Shown: positions 43,519-54,819, numbered from the stretch's first letter. The stretch: DNA of 64,000 bases from Crotalaria pallida (GCA_037953625.1 CM075650.1:19039501-19103500); one strand, 5' to 3'. Notes: a model not told the origin generated them from the letters alone. Program-made: numbers and translations.

Positions 43519-43942
43519 GTGAAGAAGGAGCTTACACGAGTATGGCCGGGCAGGATTACACTCCACCTCGTGGAATGCTGCTTAGTTAGTTGAGTGACCC
43601 TGTGTGGGTCAATAGTTTAATATTTTGGGAATTTGATATATATAATATTTTGGGAAAGCAAACCCACTTTAGAATTGTAATCATTTTCTGAAAAGTGTAA
43701 TTGAACTGAGTTGTATTTTGGCCCTGCTGGCCATTGTTGTTGAAAAGAAGTTTTATGCAGGTTAATCAGGAAATCAATATTTTGGGAATGTCCCTAAAAC
43801 AAAGGAAACTCCGTCCAATTTTACGGAGATTTTTATAATAAGCAAATCTAACTAAGAGTTTTTATGATCATCTATAAGTTTAAAAGAAAAATTTTCCAAT
43901 CCTCAATTAATTAAGGGTAAAAGTAACTAGGGTGTTACATTT

Positions 43943-43954
43943 TGGTATCAGAGC
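43943..43954 (+). other. Primer binding site, element D
   Basis: TGGTATCAGAGC lies three bases after the 5' LTR, the initiator Met tRNA type. Confidence 0.9.
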
Positions 43955-45062
43955 AGTTTTCCTTGGCCTTGGAGTGTGAATTCATTACTCCAATGGTTAC
44001 TCATCAAGCGAGTAACCAATGTAAAGTTGGGTGTTAAGTGTTAGAGTTGAGATAGAAATCCCATTAGGATTATGATTGGATATATATGTGTGTGAAGTTA
44101 TGTATGCCTATGTATGCTATTCTCTGTTATGTATGAATTAGTGGTATTAGTTATTGGTGAATTCTCAAGTAGGTTAGAATTATAATAAACTAGGATAAAG
44201 TTTGAGAGAAAAATTTGGTAGGACAACACTAGGATAAGTGGAATAGGGATTAGAAATAGATAATAACTAATGTGCGAATATGAGTGAATAGCATTCATTT
44301 TAATATTTTGTATATGTGTTGATGTGCAATGTTGCCATGTATGTTTGAATGATATGTGCGCTTGATTTGATATTTTAGGCATAGTTAAGGAATTGTAGAA
44401 CTCAGGGTAGAACATAACCAAACCCATGATGTTGTTGTTGTTTAATGGATTGTAAGAGTAGGATTGGTCGTCCTGGCTCTTACATCTGTTAAGTGACGAT
44501 ATCATCAGTAAACTCGACAGTGATATTACTGTTGATGAATGTGAGATTGGGACTGACCACCTCGATCTTTGCATTTATTAATGGCTGATGTCATTGAAAG
44601 TTTTTGAGAAGAATAGAAACCAATCCGACGATGAAGAAAGGAAATCAGTCTGAATAGTACCTTTTCCAAACCTCTGCTGCAAAATTCCTGAAGGAACCCA
44701 ATGAACCCAAGGAACCATCTCCAATTTCCTTGGAGAGTTAAACCTGGTTTTAGAAATCCAAAGACCTATTCGGAGTCTTACTAGCAAGAATCTTGAGAAC
44801 GATTAGCCACGAGAAAAACCAACCTTAAAAACCTCATAGGGTTCCCGCACTGAGACTAACCGAGTTGAACCATAGACCGAACTCTTTATAGAGTGCAAGA
44901 AATTGGTGGCGTACTAATGCAAGTGGTATGCCGACTCCAAGTGGGGGAGTGGAACCAAAGGGAAGTGAGTATTGTAGTCGAAGGACCCTGCAATGGGATG
45001 GTTCTCCATTAAAGGAATCGAACGGAATTTCGGGGACGAAATTCCAATAAGTGAGGGAGAAT
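43955..45062 (+). other. Internal region of element D, non-coding
   Basis: No frame matches gag or pol. The last stretch, cggggacgaaattccaataa then gtgagggagaat, resembles the pol end and polypurine tract of Tekay-type elements, so D probably arose by internal deletion or replacement. Confidence 0.75.
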
Positions 45063-48000
45063 TGTAACATCCTAAACCTTATTTTAAATGAAATTATTAT
45101 TAAAAACCTAGGAAAAATTTGAAATAACGACTTAACGAATTTTGGTGGATAGGTGAGTGGTAAATATAAGTCCTAGGGGTTGTATAGAAGGTAGTTGTGG
45201 CTTCGGGCAAAGTCATATAATCGAAATCGGGAGTTAAATCGGCGTTTTCGATGTTAGAGATCGACCGCAAAGAGAAAATTAGAAATTTATTATAGGATAC
45301 TAAGAAAATAAATTCCACCGTTGGATATGAAGTTTATGGGGTGAAGAAGCTTGTCTAAAAATTTGGACCCGATCCGACGGTTAACGAAAAAGTTACGGTG
45401 AATCGAAGGTTGAAAACCCTGATTCTCGCCCAGGCGCACCAGCCATGCGCCCAGGCGGGTGCACTATTCATTGGTGCACCAACCAGTGAAAAACCCGCCC
45501 AGGCGAGGCACCATTTCGCCCAGGCGAGCCGCACCACGCACCAGCCGCACCAGATTCGCTTCTTGGCGCGCCAAACTCACACCTAACCGCACCAGTTCAC
45601 GCATCAGATGCACCAGCAGCACCAGCTGGTGCCAGGACTCGCCCAAGCGAGCGCGACCAGAAGCACCAGATCTGGTGCGTTGGATTAAAACTTGGGGGCC
45701 AAGTTGTGGCCTCTTGGCCACACGATTTCCTCAGTTGATTGAAAGGCAAAGACAACATCAAAAACACAACACTCCTTCATCCTTCATCACCATCATCAAC
45801 CCACCATCTCCATCAATTCTCTCAAGCTCCAAGAGCACTCCATCACTCTTCATCATCAAACACTTGATTTTGGGCATCTCAAACCCAAAACCAACAAAAC
45901 CCCATCAAGCCTTGCACCATGGGAGTGGGTTGAAGCCTCATTCTCTTCCTCCTTCCTCCACACGATTTGCTCCCTCCTTCCTTCTTCTTGGATTTTTCAA
46001 TTTTCATCATCACTTGGGGTAAGTTAGCTTCATGCCATATGCTCATTTCCTTTCCATTCCAACTCTCCTTAGTTCATAAATTTGGTTCTAAAACCCTTAG
46101 GGGTCTTGCACTTATGGATATGTAGGGTTTTGGTTCCATGCCTTCCAACTCAAACCAAGTCAAGGACAAGGAACTCACACACCAAGGATCCAAGAGCTAG
46201 GACTTGAGATTCATCATCACCTCTTAAGAAGGTAAGAGGGTTCGTATTACCTTAGCTTAGGAAGTAGATTCTCTTTAGTTATAGTGATGGCTAGGGGTAG
46301 AGAGGGAGTATGGCACAAAAACCTTAGGGTATTTGATAATGAAAATAAAGGAAATAATTAGATGAGAATAGAAAGAGTAACTAGTGCAATGTGTGAGAAC
46401 AAATACATAAATGATGATGGTTAGAAAAGGAATGATGGACTAAGTAGATATGTAATTGGAGAGAAATGAGAATAACTAGTTGACGAATCATAAGAAAGTT
46501 ATAAAGGAAATTAAGAGTGGATAATAGAGTGAAAATAATTAGAGACTCGTTGTAAGCTTGAAAAGATATGGAAATTGTGGAAGGAATGAAATATTATATT
46601 ATTGGGATAACCAAGAGATAGGTAAAGAAAAGGGAAAGTGTTAGTGATTGACTTGTTTTAATTTGGGAGGATGATGGGCAATGAATATGGAAAATATAGA
46701 GATAAGTGTGCTAAGTGAAAGGGATGTTTGTTTTAGATAATGACTTGAGTTGAATAATGGAAGTGAAAGGAAACTAGATAATAAATGGATTAGTAATGAG
46801 TGTAATAATTGGACAATGGGAAATTATATTGTTAATGTGAGAAAGGCCCACCTATTTAGGTGTGGATATAGGAATGTGAAAAGGTGAGTTTAGGTATAAT
46901 GACCCTCCCAAAGGGAGTGTGACTATACTAACGAATAGGAAAGACCCTTCCAAATGGAAGTGAGAATAGGCATAATTTAAGAATGACCCTCCGAAAGGAG
47001 TGGATATTATTTTCTTGACCCTCCGAAAGGAGTGGATATTATTTTCCTGACCCTCCGAAAGGAGTGGATATTATTTTCATGACCCTCCGAAAGGAGTGGA
47101 TATTATTATAATTACCCTCCCTAAGTGGAGTTGGATAATGACCCTCCGAAAGGAGTATGGATATAATGACCCTCCCTAAGAGGAGTGTGAATATATATAA
47201 ATGGACCCTCCATAAAGGAGCGTGTATATGTAAATGGACCCTCCATAACGGAGCGTGTATATCTAAATGGACCCTCCATAACGGAGCGTGTATATAAATG
47301 GACCCTCCATAACGGAGCGTGTATATAAATGGACCCTCCATAACGGAGTGTGTATAGAATAGGACCCTCCACAATGGAGTGTGAACTATAGACCCTCCCG
47401 TAGGGAGTGTGACTAAATATAATTAGGACCCGCCAATATGGTGTGCGTAAATGTAATTAGGACCCTCCCTCGTGGTGAGCGAACAAATGATAATAGGACC
47501 CACCGAAAGGTGAGCGAAGAATAGAAAGGAATGGAAAGTCTAGAAAGGCATAGGGAAAATATGTAACTGAAATTATAAGGAAATGTTGAGCTGTATAAAA
47601 GGAAAGTGAGGTAGTATATGATTTGGATAGTATGGCGTAGGGTAGGTCCTTGGTTTATTACTATGCTTTTGTAGAAACTATATTTCTAAGTTCTGTGTAA
47701 TGCTACCCTTCTTGATATATTTTTACAGGTGAAGAAGGAGCTTACACGAGTATGGTCGGGCAGGATTACACTCCACCTCGTGGAATGCTGCTTAGTTAGT
47801 TGAGTGACCCTGTGTGGGCCAATAGTTTAATATTTTGGGAATTTGATATATATAATATTTTGGGAAAGCAAACCCACTTTAGAATTGTAATCATTTTCTG
47901 AAAAGTGTAATTGAACTGAGTTGTATTTTGGCCCTGCTGGCCATTGTTGTTGAAAAGAAGTTTTATGCAGGTTAATCAGGAAATCAATATTTTGGGAATG

Positions 48001-48149
48001 TCCCTAAAACAAAGGAAACTCCGTCCGATTTTACGGAGATTTTTATAATAAGCAAATCTAACTAAGAGTTTTTATGATCATCTATAAGTTTAAAAGAAAA
48101 ATTTTCCAATCCTCAATTAATTAAGGGTAAAAGTAACTAGGGTGTTACA
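45063..48149 (+). repeat. 3' LTR of element D
   Basis: 3087 bp, collinear with the 5' LTR. It is shorter mainly in the hairpin array. Confidence 0.95.
46898..47515 (+). repeat. Hairpin array, D 3' LTR
   Basis: Same units as at 42640-43310 but with fewer CTCC-ataac-GGAG units, and individual arm and loop changes. Confidence 0.9.
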
Positions 48150-48161
48150 TAATTCATGAGA

Positions 48162-48345
48162 TACTCGAGTAGTTCATTACCCAGAATACTCGAGTAGTTC
48201 ATATATTACTCGAGTTGTTCATCAATTTTTAATCTTGTTGCATCTGAAATACTCGAGTGTAGAGCCTGATTCTCAAGTTGGTGCGCCAATTTTCACACTG
48301 GTGCACCACGAAATACTCGAGTGTTAAGCCATATGCTCGAGTATT
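48162..48345. promoter_or_regulatory. ACTCGAGT palindromes, LTR RB cluster continued
   Basis: tactcgagta at 48162, 48187 and 48207 (25 and 20 bp apart); ctcgag at 48252 and ctcaag at 48272 (20); gtgcgcc at 48281 and gtgcacc at 48301 (20); ctcgag at 48316 and 48336 (20). Confidence 0.65.
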
Positions 48346-49239
48346 TGCAGACAGAACAGACTGAAAACTTGGTTTTTACATACCATTTCAATTTCTAAAC
48401 ATTTTTAACCCAAACCAATGATCACAATAGTTCATATACCATATATTGAACATGTTACAACACTTAATACATGTCAAATTACAGATTTGACAGAGGATTC
48501 ATCAATCATGCATAAAATACACATTTTAACAACTCAACACCTCAAATTGCATAATAAGCACAGTTCTCATGAAATAAAGTTCATTTAAGCTTGCATGCAT
48601 GATTTAGAACTTGCTCAACACAGTCATAGAGCATGGATTGGTCTCCAAACCAAAGTTCCTATTCAAACTAAGCCCTTAGAGCCTCTTGGTGGCTCTCTAA
48701 CACAATTAATGGAATTTAAACTCTATCTAGTGCAAGAAATTACTTCCCCTTACCTCTCAGACGTGAATCAAACAGAGAATTCCAAAGAAAAGCTCCACAG
48801 CACCAAAAATCACTTTAAGCACCAACATGCAGAGCAGTTTGAGTGCAACACCAAAGTGGAATTGGTTTACATATGAAACAGAGAATAAAATTGGGGAAAT
48901 TAGATTTTCTAAACTCTATGCAACATAATCTAACTAAGGAAACCGAATTTGAGACTCAGGGATTCATGAGCTTACCAGAAATCAAACCCAAAGTAAGCTC
49001 CAGAAACAGTTTTGACAGCACAAGCTCCAACTTCCAGCCCTTGAATCTTCCACTACACTCACTCAATCCTCACGATTTTAGTGTCTATACAAAGCTCGTG
49101 ATGTGAGCTTTGTATTGGTGTATAATTTATCACTCAGACCAGCACACAGAGGGAGAATCGAATGAAACGATTCAAGAACCCTAACACACTAACTCTTCTT
49201 CAATTTGACCAAATGGCTCTCAATCTGAGTCCAATTGGT

Positions 49240-49246
49240 TTATATA
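49240..49246 (-). promoter_or_regulatory. TATA box of LTR RB
   Basis: The minus strand reads TATATAA, about 415 bp into the LTR and about 130 bp downstream of the palindrome pair at 49378-49407. Confidence 0.55.
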
Positions 49247-49377
49247 GACAAGGAACATGTCTATGCATGTCGACACGCATACAGGGACGTGTTGTGAAGG
49301 GTGTTTTCGTGTCAAGGCGGCGGTAACTCGGTGGTGACTCATCAAAACGCACTAACGTTGAGCAACTCTGTCCAAAA

Positions 49378-49407
49378 TACTCGAGTATTCCAGAAAATAC
49401 TCGAGTA
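49378..49407. promoter_or_regulatory. ACTCGAGT pair upstream of the RB TATA box
   Basis: TACTCGAGTA at 49378 and 49398, 20 bp apart. Flanks align with LTR C around 54650-54740, where the pair is instead TAACCGGTTA. Confidence 0.65.
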
Positions 49408-50208
49408 TTTCACCCAATTTTTGAAAAATAATTATTTTATTTTCTTTCCCTCCAAAACCTTTCCTATAATTGCTTCTAGGTCCCAACCCAAGGACTAATA
49501 TGCAAAAATATTTATTTATACGCAAATATAATTACCAAAATAAATTCTAACAATATAAACAAAGGTCTTAGTTAAAGATTCAAAATAGAAATAATAATTA
49601 TAATAAACTTTATAATTAATATTCTATTAATCCAATATTAAAATTTTTGGGGTGTTACAAGAACCCTTGAGGTTTCTTCCTCTGTTTTGTTGGTGGATTT
49701 TGTGCTGTTCATGGGGTTGTTGTTGCTGCTGTTTTTGGCTGCAGTAATTGAGCAATGCAAAGAATAACTCAGAGCCTCTAAGTTGTGTCCAAGGTATGGG
49801 ATATTTCATTCATATCCTAGGATTTATGATTATGATGTTTGCTACATGCTTATGTGAATTATTAAATGGAAACCATGACAAGGATTGCTTGGTATTGAGA
49901 CCAAGACAACCCATGGTTCTTAATTAACTCTGGATATAAGTGTTTAATTGTGTAAAGTGAATATCTCTAACTGAAATTAAGATATTGTTATATGTTGAAA
50001 TAAGTAACAAGTAAATGGTTAAAGGATTTGTTTAATAAATCAGTATGTCTTGCTTTTGTCCTTGTGAGTGTATTTTCTATGAAAAAGTGTGTGTAATTAA
50101 CCTAGAAATTATGGGGCAGAATGCTATTAAGATGTACTAAGTGTTAGTTCAGTTATTGAATTGAATTGAGACTTGACAAACTATAGTTTACTTTCAGATC
50201 TTTCATTT

Positions 50209-50719
50209 TAACCGGTTAAAGATGAAGGATAACCGGTTAATATGACCTTGCAGGATCAGATTAGTGCAGTAATAGGTAGTAATTGGCCTAGATTAGGAAT
50301 TTGAATATTAGGAAATTGTAAAGAAGTGGTAGAACATAATTGAAATATAATCCCCTATACAAAAGATATGAATTTAAGACTAATACTTACCCATGAAAAT
50401 TTGAATGTTAAGTAATAAACTTAGTTTAATCTAGATATGATAATAACAAGTTTTAATACGTGGGATTTGGCCCAATATTGATGTGAGGATACTGCATCAG
50501 TGTAGGAAGAGATTAGTTTGAAGTTTGGAGTGTAATAAGTATAGAATTAGTAACTTGAAGTTAGAATTGATTTAGTTTACAAAAGAAACATGTTTAATTT
50601 CATACTGCATAACTTAACCGGTTAAGAGTTACTTTAACCGGTTAAGGACTAATAAATTACACTGGTTTATTCTCAGATCTGTCTAGTTTAACCGGTTAAC
50701 AGGCTCTTTAACCGGTTAA
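50209..50719 (+). promoter_or_regulatory. AACCGGTT pairs inside LTR E
   Basis: Three pairs: 50209/50230 (21 bp), 50614/50634 (20 bp) and 50688/50708 (20 bp). All six copies are perfect TTAACCGGTTAA or TAACCGGTTA. Confidence 0.7.
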
Positions 50720-51099
50720 GATCTTAGAAAAACCCATAAATCCTTAAGTTTAGTATAATAATCCTTTAGGGTTTTGTGTACAAGCATAGTAACATAATGG
50801 CATTGCTGTGACAATGATTTTAATGATAATTATATTGATAATGCTTGAGTGAAATTTGTAATTATACTTTGATGATTATTTTGGTAATTATGCTTGAATG
50901 AAATGGTTTTGTGTATATTGATGATGTTTGAATCATCATACATATGAAGTTTAACGATTAACAAATTGATATTAATAGTGAATGATCAATTATTTTTCAT
51001 TCACGGTTTGGTATGAAGGTCGAGCACAAAAGATTTCATAGGGTACGCATATTTTATACTGAATTGAGTATAAGGAACGTATACGAGAATGTTTAGACT

Positions 51100-51412
51100 C
51101 CCGGTATTTCGTGTCCTTTGGAAAGGGACTCGTTGCGAATAGGACGCTATTCGTAAGCGATATAGCCATGAATCCCGATATACTGTGTCTTGTGGGAAAA
51201 GACCTGTTGCGGGTAGGACGCTATCCGTAAGCAGTATGTCAACGATGACTCCCGGTATGACGTGTCCCTTGGGAAAGGATCCGTTGCAGATACGAAGAAG
51301 TGTATCTGTAAGCGTCATGTCAATGTTGATATCCCGGTATGACGTGTCCCTTGGGAAAGGATCCGTTGCAAATACGACAGAATGTATTTGTAAGTGTTGT
51401 AGCCCTGTATAC
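51100..51412 (+). repeat. Hairpin array of LTR E, three-helix units
   Basis: Four units (51100, 51174, 51251, 51333; 74-82 bp). Each can form an outer helix (ATACTG/CAGTAT, ATGACG/CGTCAT), a first hairpin (GTCC...GGAC type) and a second hairpin: GCGAATA/TATTCGT, GCGGGTA/TATCCGT, GCAGATA/TATCTGT, GCAAATA/TATTTGT. Arm changes are matched in all four. Confidence 0.85.
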
Positions 51413-51891
51413 GTATGAACCTTGTACAAATGAGATGTTTTTGAATAATGATGGTGTACCTATGAATTCTTTTGTAGAATAGAGAAAAGTCTCACATTGC
51501 ATGGCATTGCATACATATAATAATCAGATGAATGTGACTGATAAGACACTTGATTGGAATGCATCATTTGCATCATAATTTATTGTATGTGTGTGACTTA
51601 ATCATTAATCTGCTTACGCGATATGACAAGTGACTTACTCCCATCTAGCCTTTTGTGGTAGGTATAAGTAGCGGATGAAGTCAAATCCACTGGTCAAGCT
51701 AGAGACTCAAGCAGAGAAGAAAGATGCTCAATTGGATCTGATCCTTTGTAACCCTGAGAACAAATGTATTTTTAAAAGAAAAATTTTTATTCACTATTCT
51801 TGAATAAAGGGAATTTTTTTAATTTTCCGCTATAACTCTTTTACTGAATTATCTTATTCCCTTTATAAAAGAATCGGGGTGTTACAACGTT

Positions 51892-51980
51892 GGCTAGGTC
51901 CAAGTACAACTAGATAAGCAAAAGGGCCAAAATGAGTTGGAAACTTGGACTGGGACACGTCAGACATCCCAGACACAACA
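51892..51980 (+). repeat. 3' LTR of the Tat-like element, second piece
   Basis: Continues the Tat-like LTR to CAGACACAACA. About 330 bp present in the 5' LTR (between agggcc and ttggaaacttgg) are missing. Confidence 0.85.
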
Positions 51981-51985
51981 ATATG

Positions 51986-52785
51986 TTTAAGAGTATTGCA
52001 AAATTTGGGATTGAAATGAGTTGATTTGACTAAGTCTTGGAATTTTATTTCTTTATATTCTCCGTATTCGGTTTAACTCGTGTTCGATGTTTTGGTGGAT
52101 GTAATGCCTTGTGTGTGTATTGCTGGACATGGCTGGATTTTTATTTTGATTATGATATGTGAAAGTAAATAAATAGATTTAGGAAATTAGTTTATATTTT
52201 TATAAGACGAGTGCATGCTAAAAGGTGTAATTAGGTTTACGGTTTTAATACGTGTGCCCTAATGGTGTTGTCCTATGTCCCGGTTCGGTGCAAATAAATA
52301 TGTGGTTGTGAGCATCTATTTAAATTGAGTAGTTGATGGCTATTATGTGGTGTATGTAAGTACATGAGATTTAATTGATGTGTTTGCTCATGCTTTAAAC
52401 GATTATGTGCTAAGTTTTCAATCAGTGACTTGCTCCTAAAAATAAATTGGTTTTGAACTATTTGATTTTAATTCATTTCTGGATATTGGAACTTTTCATG
52501 GCTGTCCACGTTTATTTAAAGAAATATGGGTTGAAAACGAATTGTTTTGAGTATTTATTTTATATTTAAAGGCTTTGTGAGTTACCGTATGATTTTACGA
52601 AGATTTCGGATTTCAGAAAAATGATTTTATAAAATTAAGTGTGGCTGTCCAGAATTTTAATCAAGCATTTTCATTTGATAAAATATTTACAATTATTTAA
52701 AAGCATGAGTTTTAAGTGTTTTAAATTATAGCTAAAGCGATATTGCATAATTAAAGTTTTTCGATGTTTTCGGGTTCGAGCGAGC
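51986..52785 (+). mobile_element. LTR family B, segment 3
   Basis: Continues LTR B after the Tat-like element. The ggctgtccagaattttaa and tttttcgatgttttcggg strings match the Tekay LTR near 10190 and 10305 in order, so B and Tekay LTRs are distant relatives. Non-coding. G interrupts it at 52786. Confidence 0.55.
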
Positions 52786-53433
52786 TGTAACATCCAAAAA
52801 AATTAAAAAAAAGAATACTATATTGATAAGTAATACCTATCTATATGCGTTTGAATGAATTTTTATATTTTGAATTTTCTTTATGTGCAATATATAATAT
52901 AAATAAAGTAATAGAATTTTTATAAAAAAAATATAGTGGTTTTGGTGGAATAGATAATTGAACAGGAATAATAGTAATAATAAAAAAATTATCTTTTATT
53001 AGTATGTGATGTTTGATAAGAACAAATAATAGATTTGATTAAAAGAATTAAAAGTAATTAAAATCCTACTAATAAATAGTTAGGAGGAAACCCTATAAGT
53101 AACTAGTTAGAATGAAAAAAAAAGAGGAAAGAAAAGAAGAAAGGGGGCAAAGCCAACTCTAGCAGCCAAGAGATTTAGACAAGACCAAAAGAAGAAGAGC
53201 TAAAAGAGAAAATCCTCTTGAAGGTAACACTATAACCCAATCAAACCTCCATAAATAATAATAAAAAGGAATAGATTATTTTATTAATCAAGTATTGTAT
53301 ATATTGCGATGTTGTTGTGACAATTTTCTTTTAACACATACCGACCAGTGTTATATATGCAGGATTTTGATCATGTCGCGGCAAATTTCTTGTAAATTAT
53401 ACATATATATACTAGTCTTAAAACAAGTTCATG

Positions 53434-53478
53434 TTCACCGCACATACTGATATGTGGCGGTGAAGTTTTTGTAGTGCA
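53434..53478. mobile_element. CACTA-type terminus remnant
   Basis: TTTTTGTAGTG (53468-53478) is the complement of a CACTACAAAAA tip, preceded by the palindrome TCACCGCacat...atgtgGCGGTGA. The other end is not recognised. Confidence 0.45.
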
Positions 53479-53653
53479 GTGAAACTTTGTAACACAAACC
53501 AAAATAGATGTGTTATAAATAAATATAACTGCAGACCTGCATTAGATGTGTTATATAGTGCTACAATAATAATACATAAGTATAGTGATGATTTATGTTT
53601 TTTTAAAATATCATATTTTGAATATTAATTTGAATTTATTATACGTATTAGTG

Positions 53654-53656
<3 letters not shown>

Positions 53657-53694
<38 letters not shown>
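53657..53694. repeat. (TA)n microsatellite
   Basis: About eighteen TA units. Confidence 0.95.
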
Positions 53695-53698
<4 letters not shown>

Positions 53699-53744
53699 GT
53701 GCTCTGCTAAATTCTTTTTAGTATTATGTTTTGAACACAAACCA

Positions 53745-53995
53745 TATTTAGAGGACTGATTTGGACGCGAGTGTAAGTCATCCAAACCGGCGCGCCGGGC
53801 AAGGGGTAGACACCTCCAGCAGGCGTGCTGTGTGCAAGAGAAAATATTGGTTGGGAATGCATAGTTACAGCTTTGTTATTATAATATATAATTTATTAAT
53901 CCATCATTCAGAGGACTGACGCACGCGAGTGTAAGTCATCCGAACCCGGGCGTCAGGCGAGGGGTAGGCACCTCCAACAGGCGTGTTGTGTGCAA
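53745..53995 (+). repeat. Two repeat units, LTR G
   Basis: Two units of about 150 bp, each with gaggactga...gcgagtgtaagtcatcc and ggggtaggcacctccaac-type strings followed by ggcgtg. Pairing (CAC-CTCC...GGCGTG) is weaker than in the other arrays. Confidence 0.5.
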
Positions 53996-54657
53996 GATAA
54001 CGAAAACTTAATAATTAGAGTTTTTTATGATTTAAGACCTTAAATGCAGATTTTCTTGTTCATGTGTTGTAACTAATCGTTATTATGTTCACTACACCAA
54101 AATATGGATTTAACAACATCCATTTAACAACATTTTTTAGAAGGATGCTGTTGAAAGTTCACACAAAAGTATTAACAACGCCGCATTTACTTTGTGTTGT
54201 TGATGAGAAATAAATGACAACACTCTCTTCACTAGGCGTTGTCAATATCTTTCTATTCCAGCACTTCCATATAAGACAACATTGTTTTAAAAAGATGTTA
54301 TTTTTTCTCTTCACATATAACAATACCATATTACTGTATTAAAAAGATGTTGTCTTTTCTCTTCACATATAACAACACCATATTTACTGTAACACCCCTA
54401 ATTTTCGTCTCCCAAATAACCAAGAAATTAATTATAACAATTATTTTATAATTGATTTATATTGGTTTTGAAGGTTTTAGTTTTTGTACATTATGCGTTT
54501 TTATATATAAAAATATGAGATATATTTTTATATGGTTATTTTGTACAAAAATGTGAATATTGTAATTTAGTCCTTGGGTTGGGACCTAATTGCAATATTA
54601 AAAAGGTTTTTGAAGAAAGAGTAATTAAATTATTAATTTTTGAATTTTATCAGTATG

Positions 54658-54688
54658 TAACCGGTTAGAAGGGCTATGTAACCGGTTA
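54658..54688 (+). promoter_or_regulatory. AACCGGTT pair 1, LTR C
   Basis: TAACCGGTTA at 54658 and 54679, 21 bp apart, about 140 bp upstream of TATA. Further pairs: 55735/55756 (21 bp, second copy with one change) and 56113/56133 (20 bp). Confidence 0.7.
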
Positions 54689-54819
54689 CACGATGAACAC
54701 AGAAACTGGGATTAGTGCTTTTGATGAGTAATCACGCATTTTAACCCAGAAATTGTCACGAATCAACCCTAATCTTAGTGGAGATCAACGTGTCGACTTG
54801 CATGACACTCAAATCCCTC

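Larger units (their letters stand above)
40822..43939 (+). repeat. 5' LTR of element D
   Basis: 3118 bp. It has CGCCCAGGCG pairs (41186-41285), a C-rich leader, donor-like GGGGTAAGT (41778), hairpin array (42640-43310), acceptor-like ttttacag (43518), a conserved block shared with LTR A, and a terminal hairpin CTCCGT-ccaatttt-ACGGAG (43809-43828). Confidence 0.95.
40822..48149 (+). mobile_element. LARD-like non-autonomous LTR element D
   Basis: Two LTRs of 3118 and 3087 bp (TGTAACATCC...GGGTGTTACA) around only 1123 bp of internal DNA. Perfect target duplication TAATT (40817-40821 and 48150-48154). A Met-tRNA type PBS and a polypurine tract are present, but there is no gag or pol. This is the large-retrotransposon-derivative (LARD) plan: it can be copied only with proteins of another Ty3/gypsy element. 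It is the innermost level of a nest B > Tat-like > E > RB > D. Confidence 0.9.
38749..49659 (-). mobile_element. Solo LTR RB (minus strand), split by element D
   Basis: Plus-strand limits TGTGACACCC (38749) and GGGGTGTTACA (49659). Perfect target duplication AGAAC (38744-38748 and 49660-49664). About 3.58 kb without D. On the minus strand, in order: ACTCGAGT palindrome pairs, TATA (about 49246), leader, donor-like site (48975), more ACTCGAGT pairs, hairpins (about 40440-40200), acceptor-like site (39953) and a 156-codon ORF. Its 5' part is homologous to LTR C. Confidence 0.85.
38005..51886 (+). mobile_element. Solo LTR E, split by RB
   Basis: TGTAACATCCC at 38005 to GGGGTGTTACA at 51886. Target duplication ATGTT/ACGTT (38000-38004 and 51887-51891), with one CpG-type difference. 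Without the nested RB LTR it is about 2.97 kb and has no internal region, so it is a solo LTR. In order: a palindrome pair, TATA box, leader, donor-like site (49794), three more palindrome pairs, hairpin array (51100-51410), acceptor-like site (51661) and LTR end. Confidence 0.85.
24199..51980 (+). mobile_element. Non-autonomous Tat-like Ty3/gypsy element (gag-remnant type)
   Basis: Outer limits are LTRs TGTTGTGGAC...CAGACACAACA with a perfect target duplication ATATG (24194-24198 and 51981-51985). Without the nested Athila (25806-36953) and LTR E (38005-51886), the internal part is only about 2.1 kb and holds gag remnants but no pol. This matches the TR-GAG kind of non-autonomous element. 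The PBS-like start and gag style point to the Tat lineage; I am not certain of the clade. Confidence 0.8.
52786..54089 (+). mobile_element. LTR family G, 5' part
   Basis: Starts TGTAACATCC. It has a GA-rich leader (53110-53220), a donor-like GAAG/GTAACAC (53221), a CACTA-type tip remnant, a TA microsatellite and two hairpin-array units (53745-53995). It is split at 54090 and the end is not seen. Confidence 0.5.

Noticed and set aside
51100..51412. CRISPR-like spaced repeats
   Set aside because: Units are hairpins with covarying arms inside a plant LTR; no constant repeat with unique spacers.
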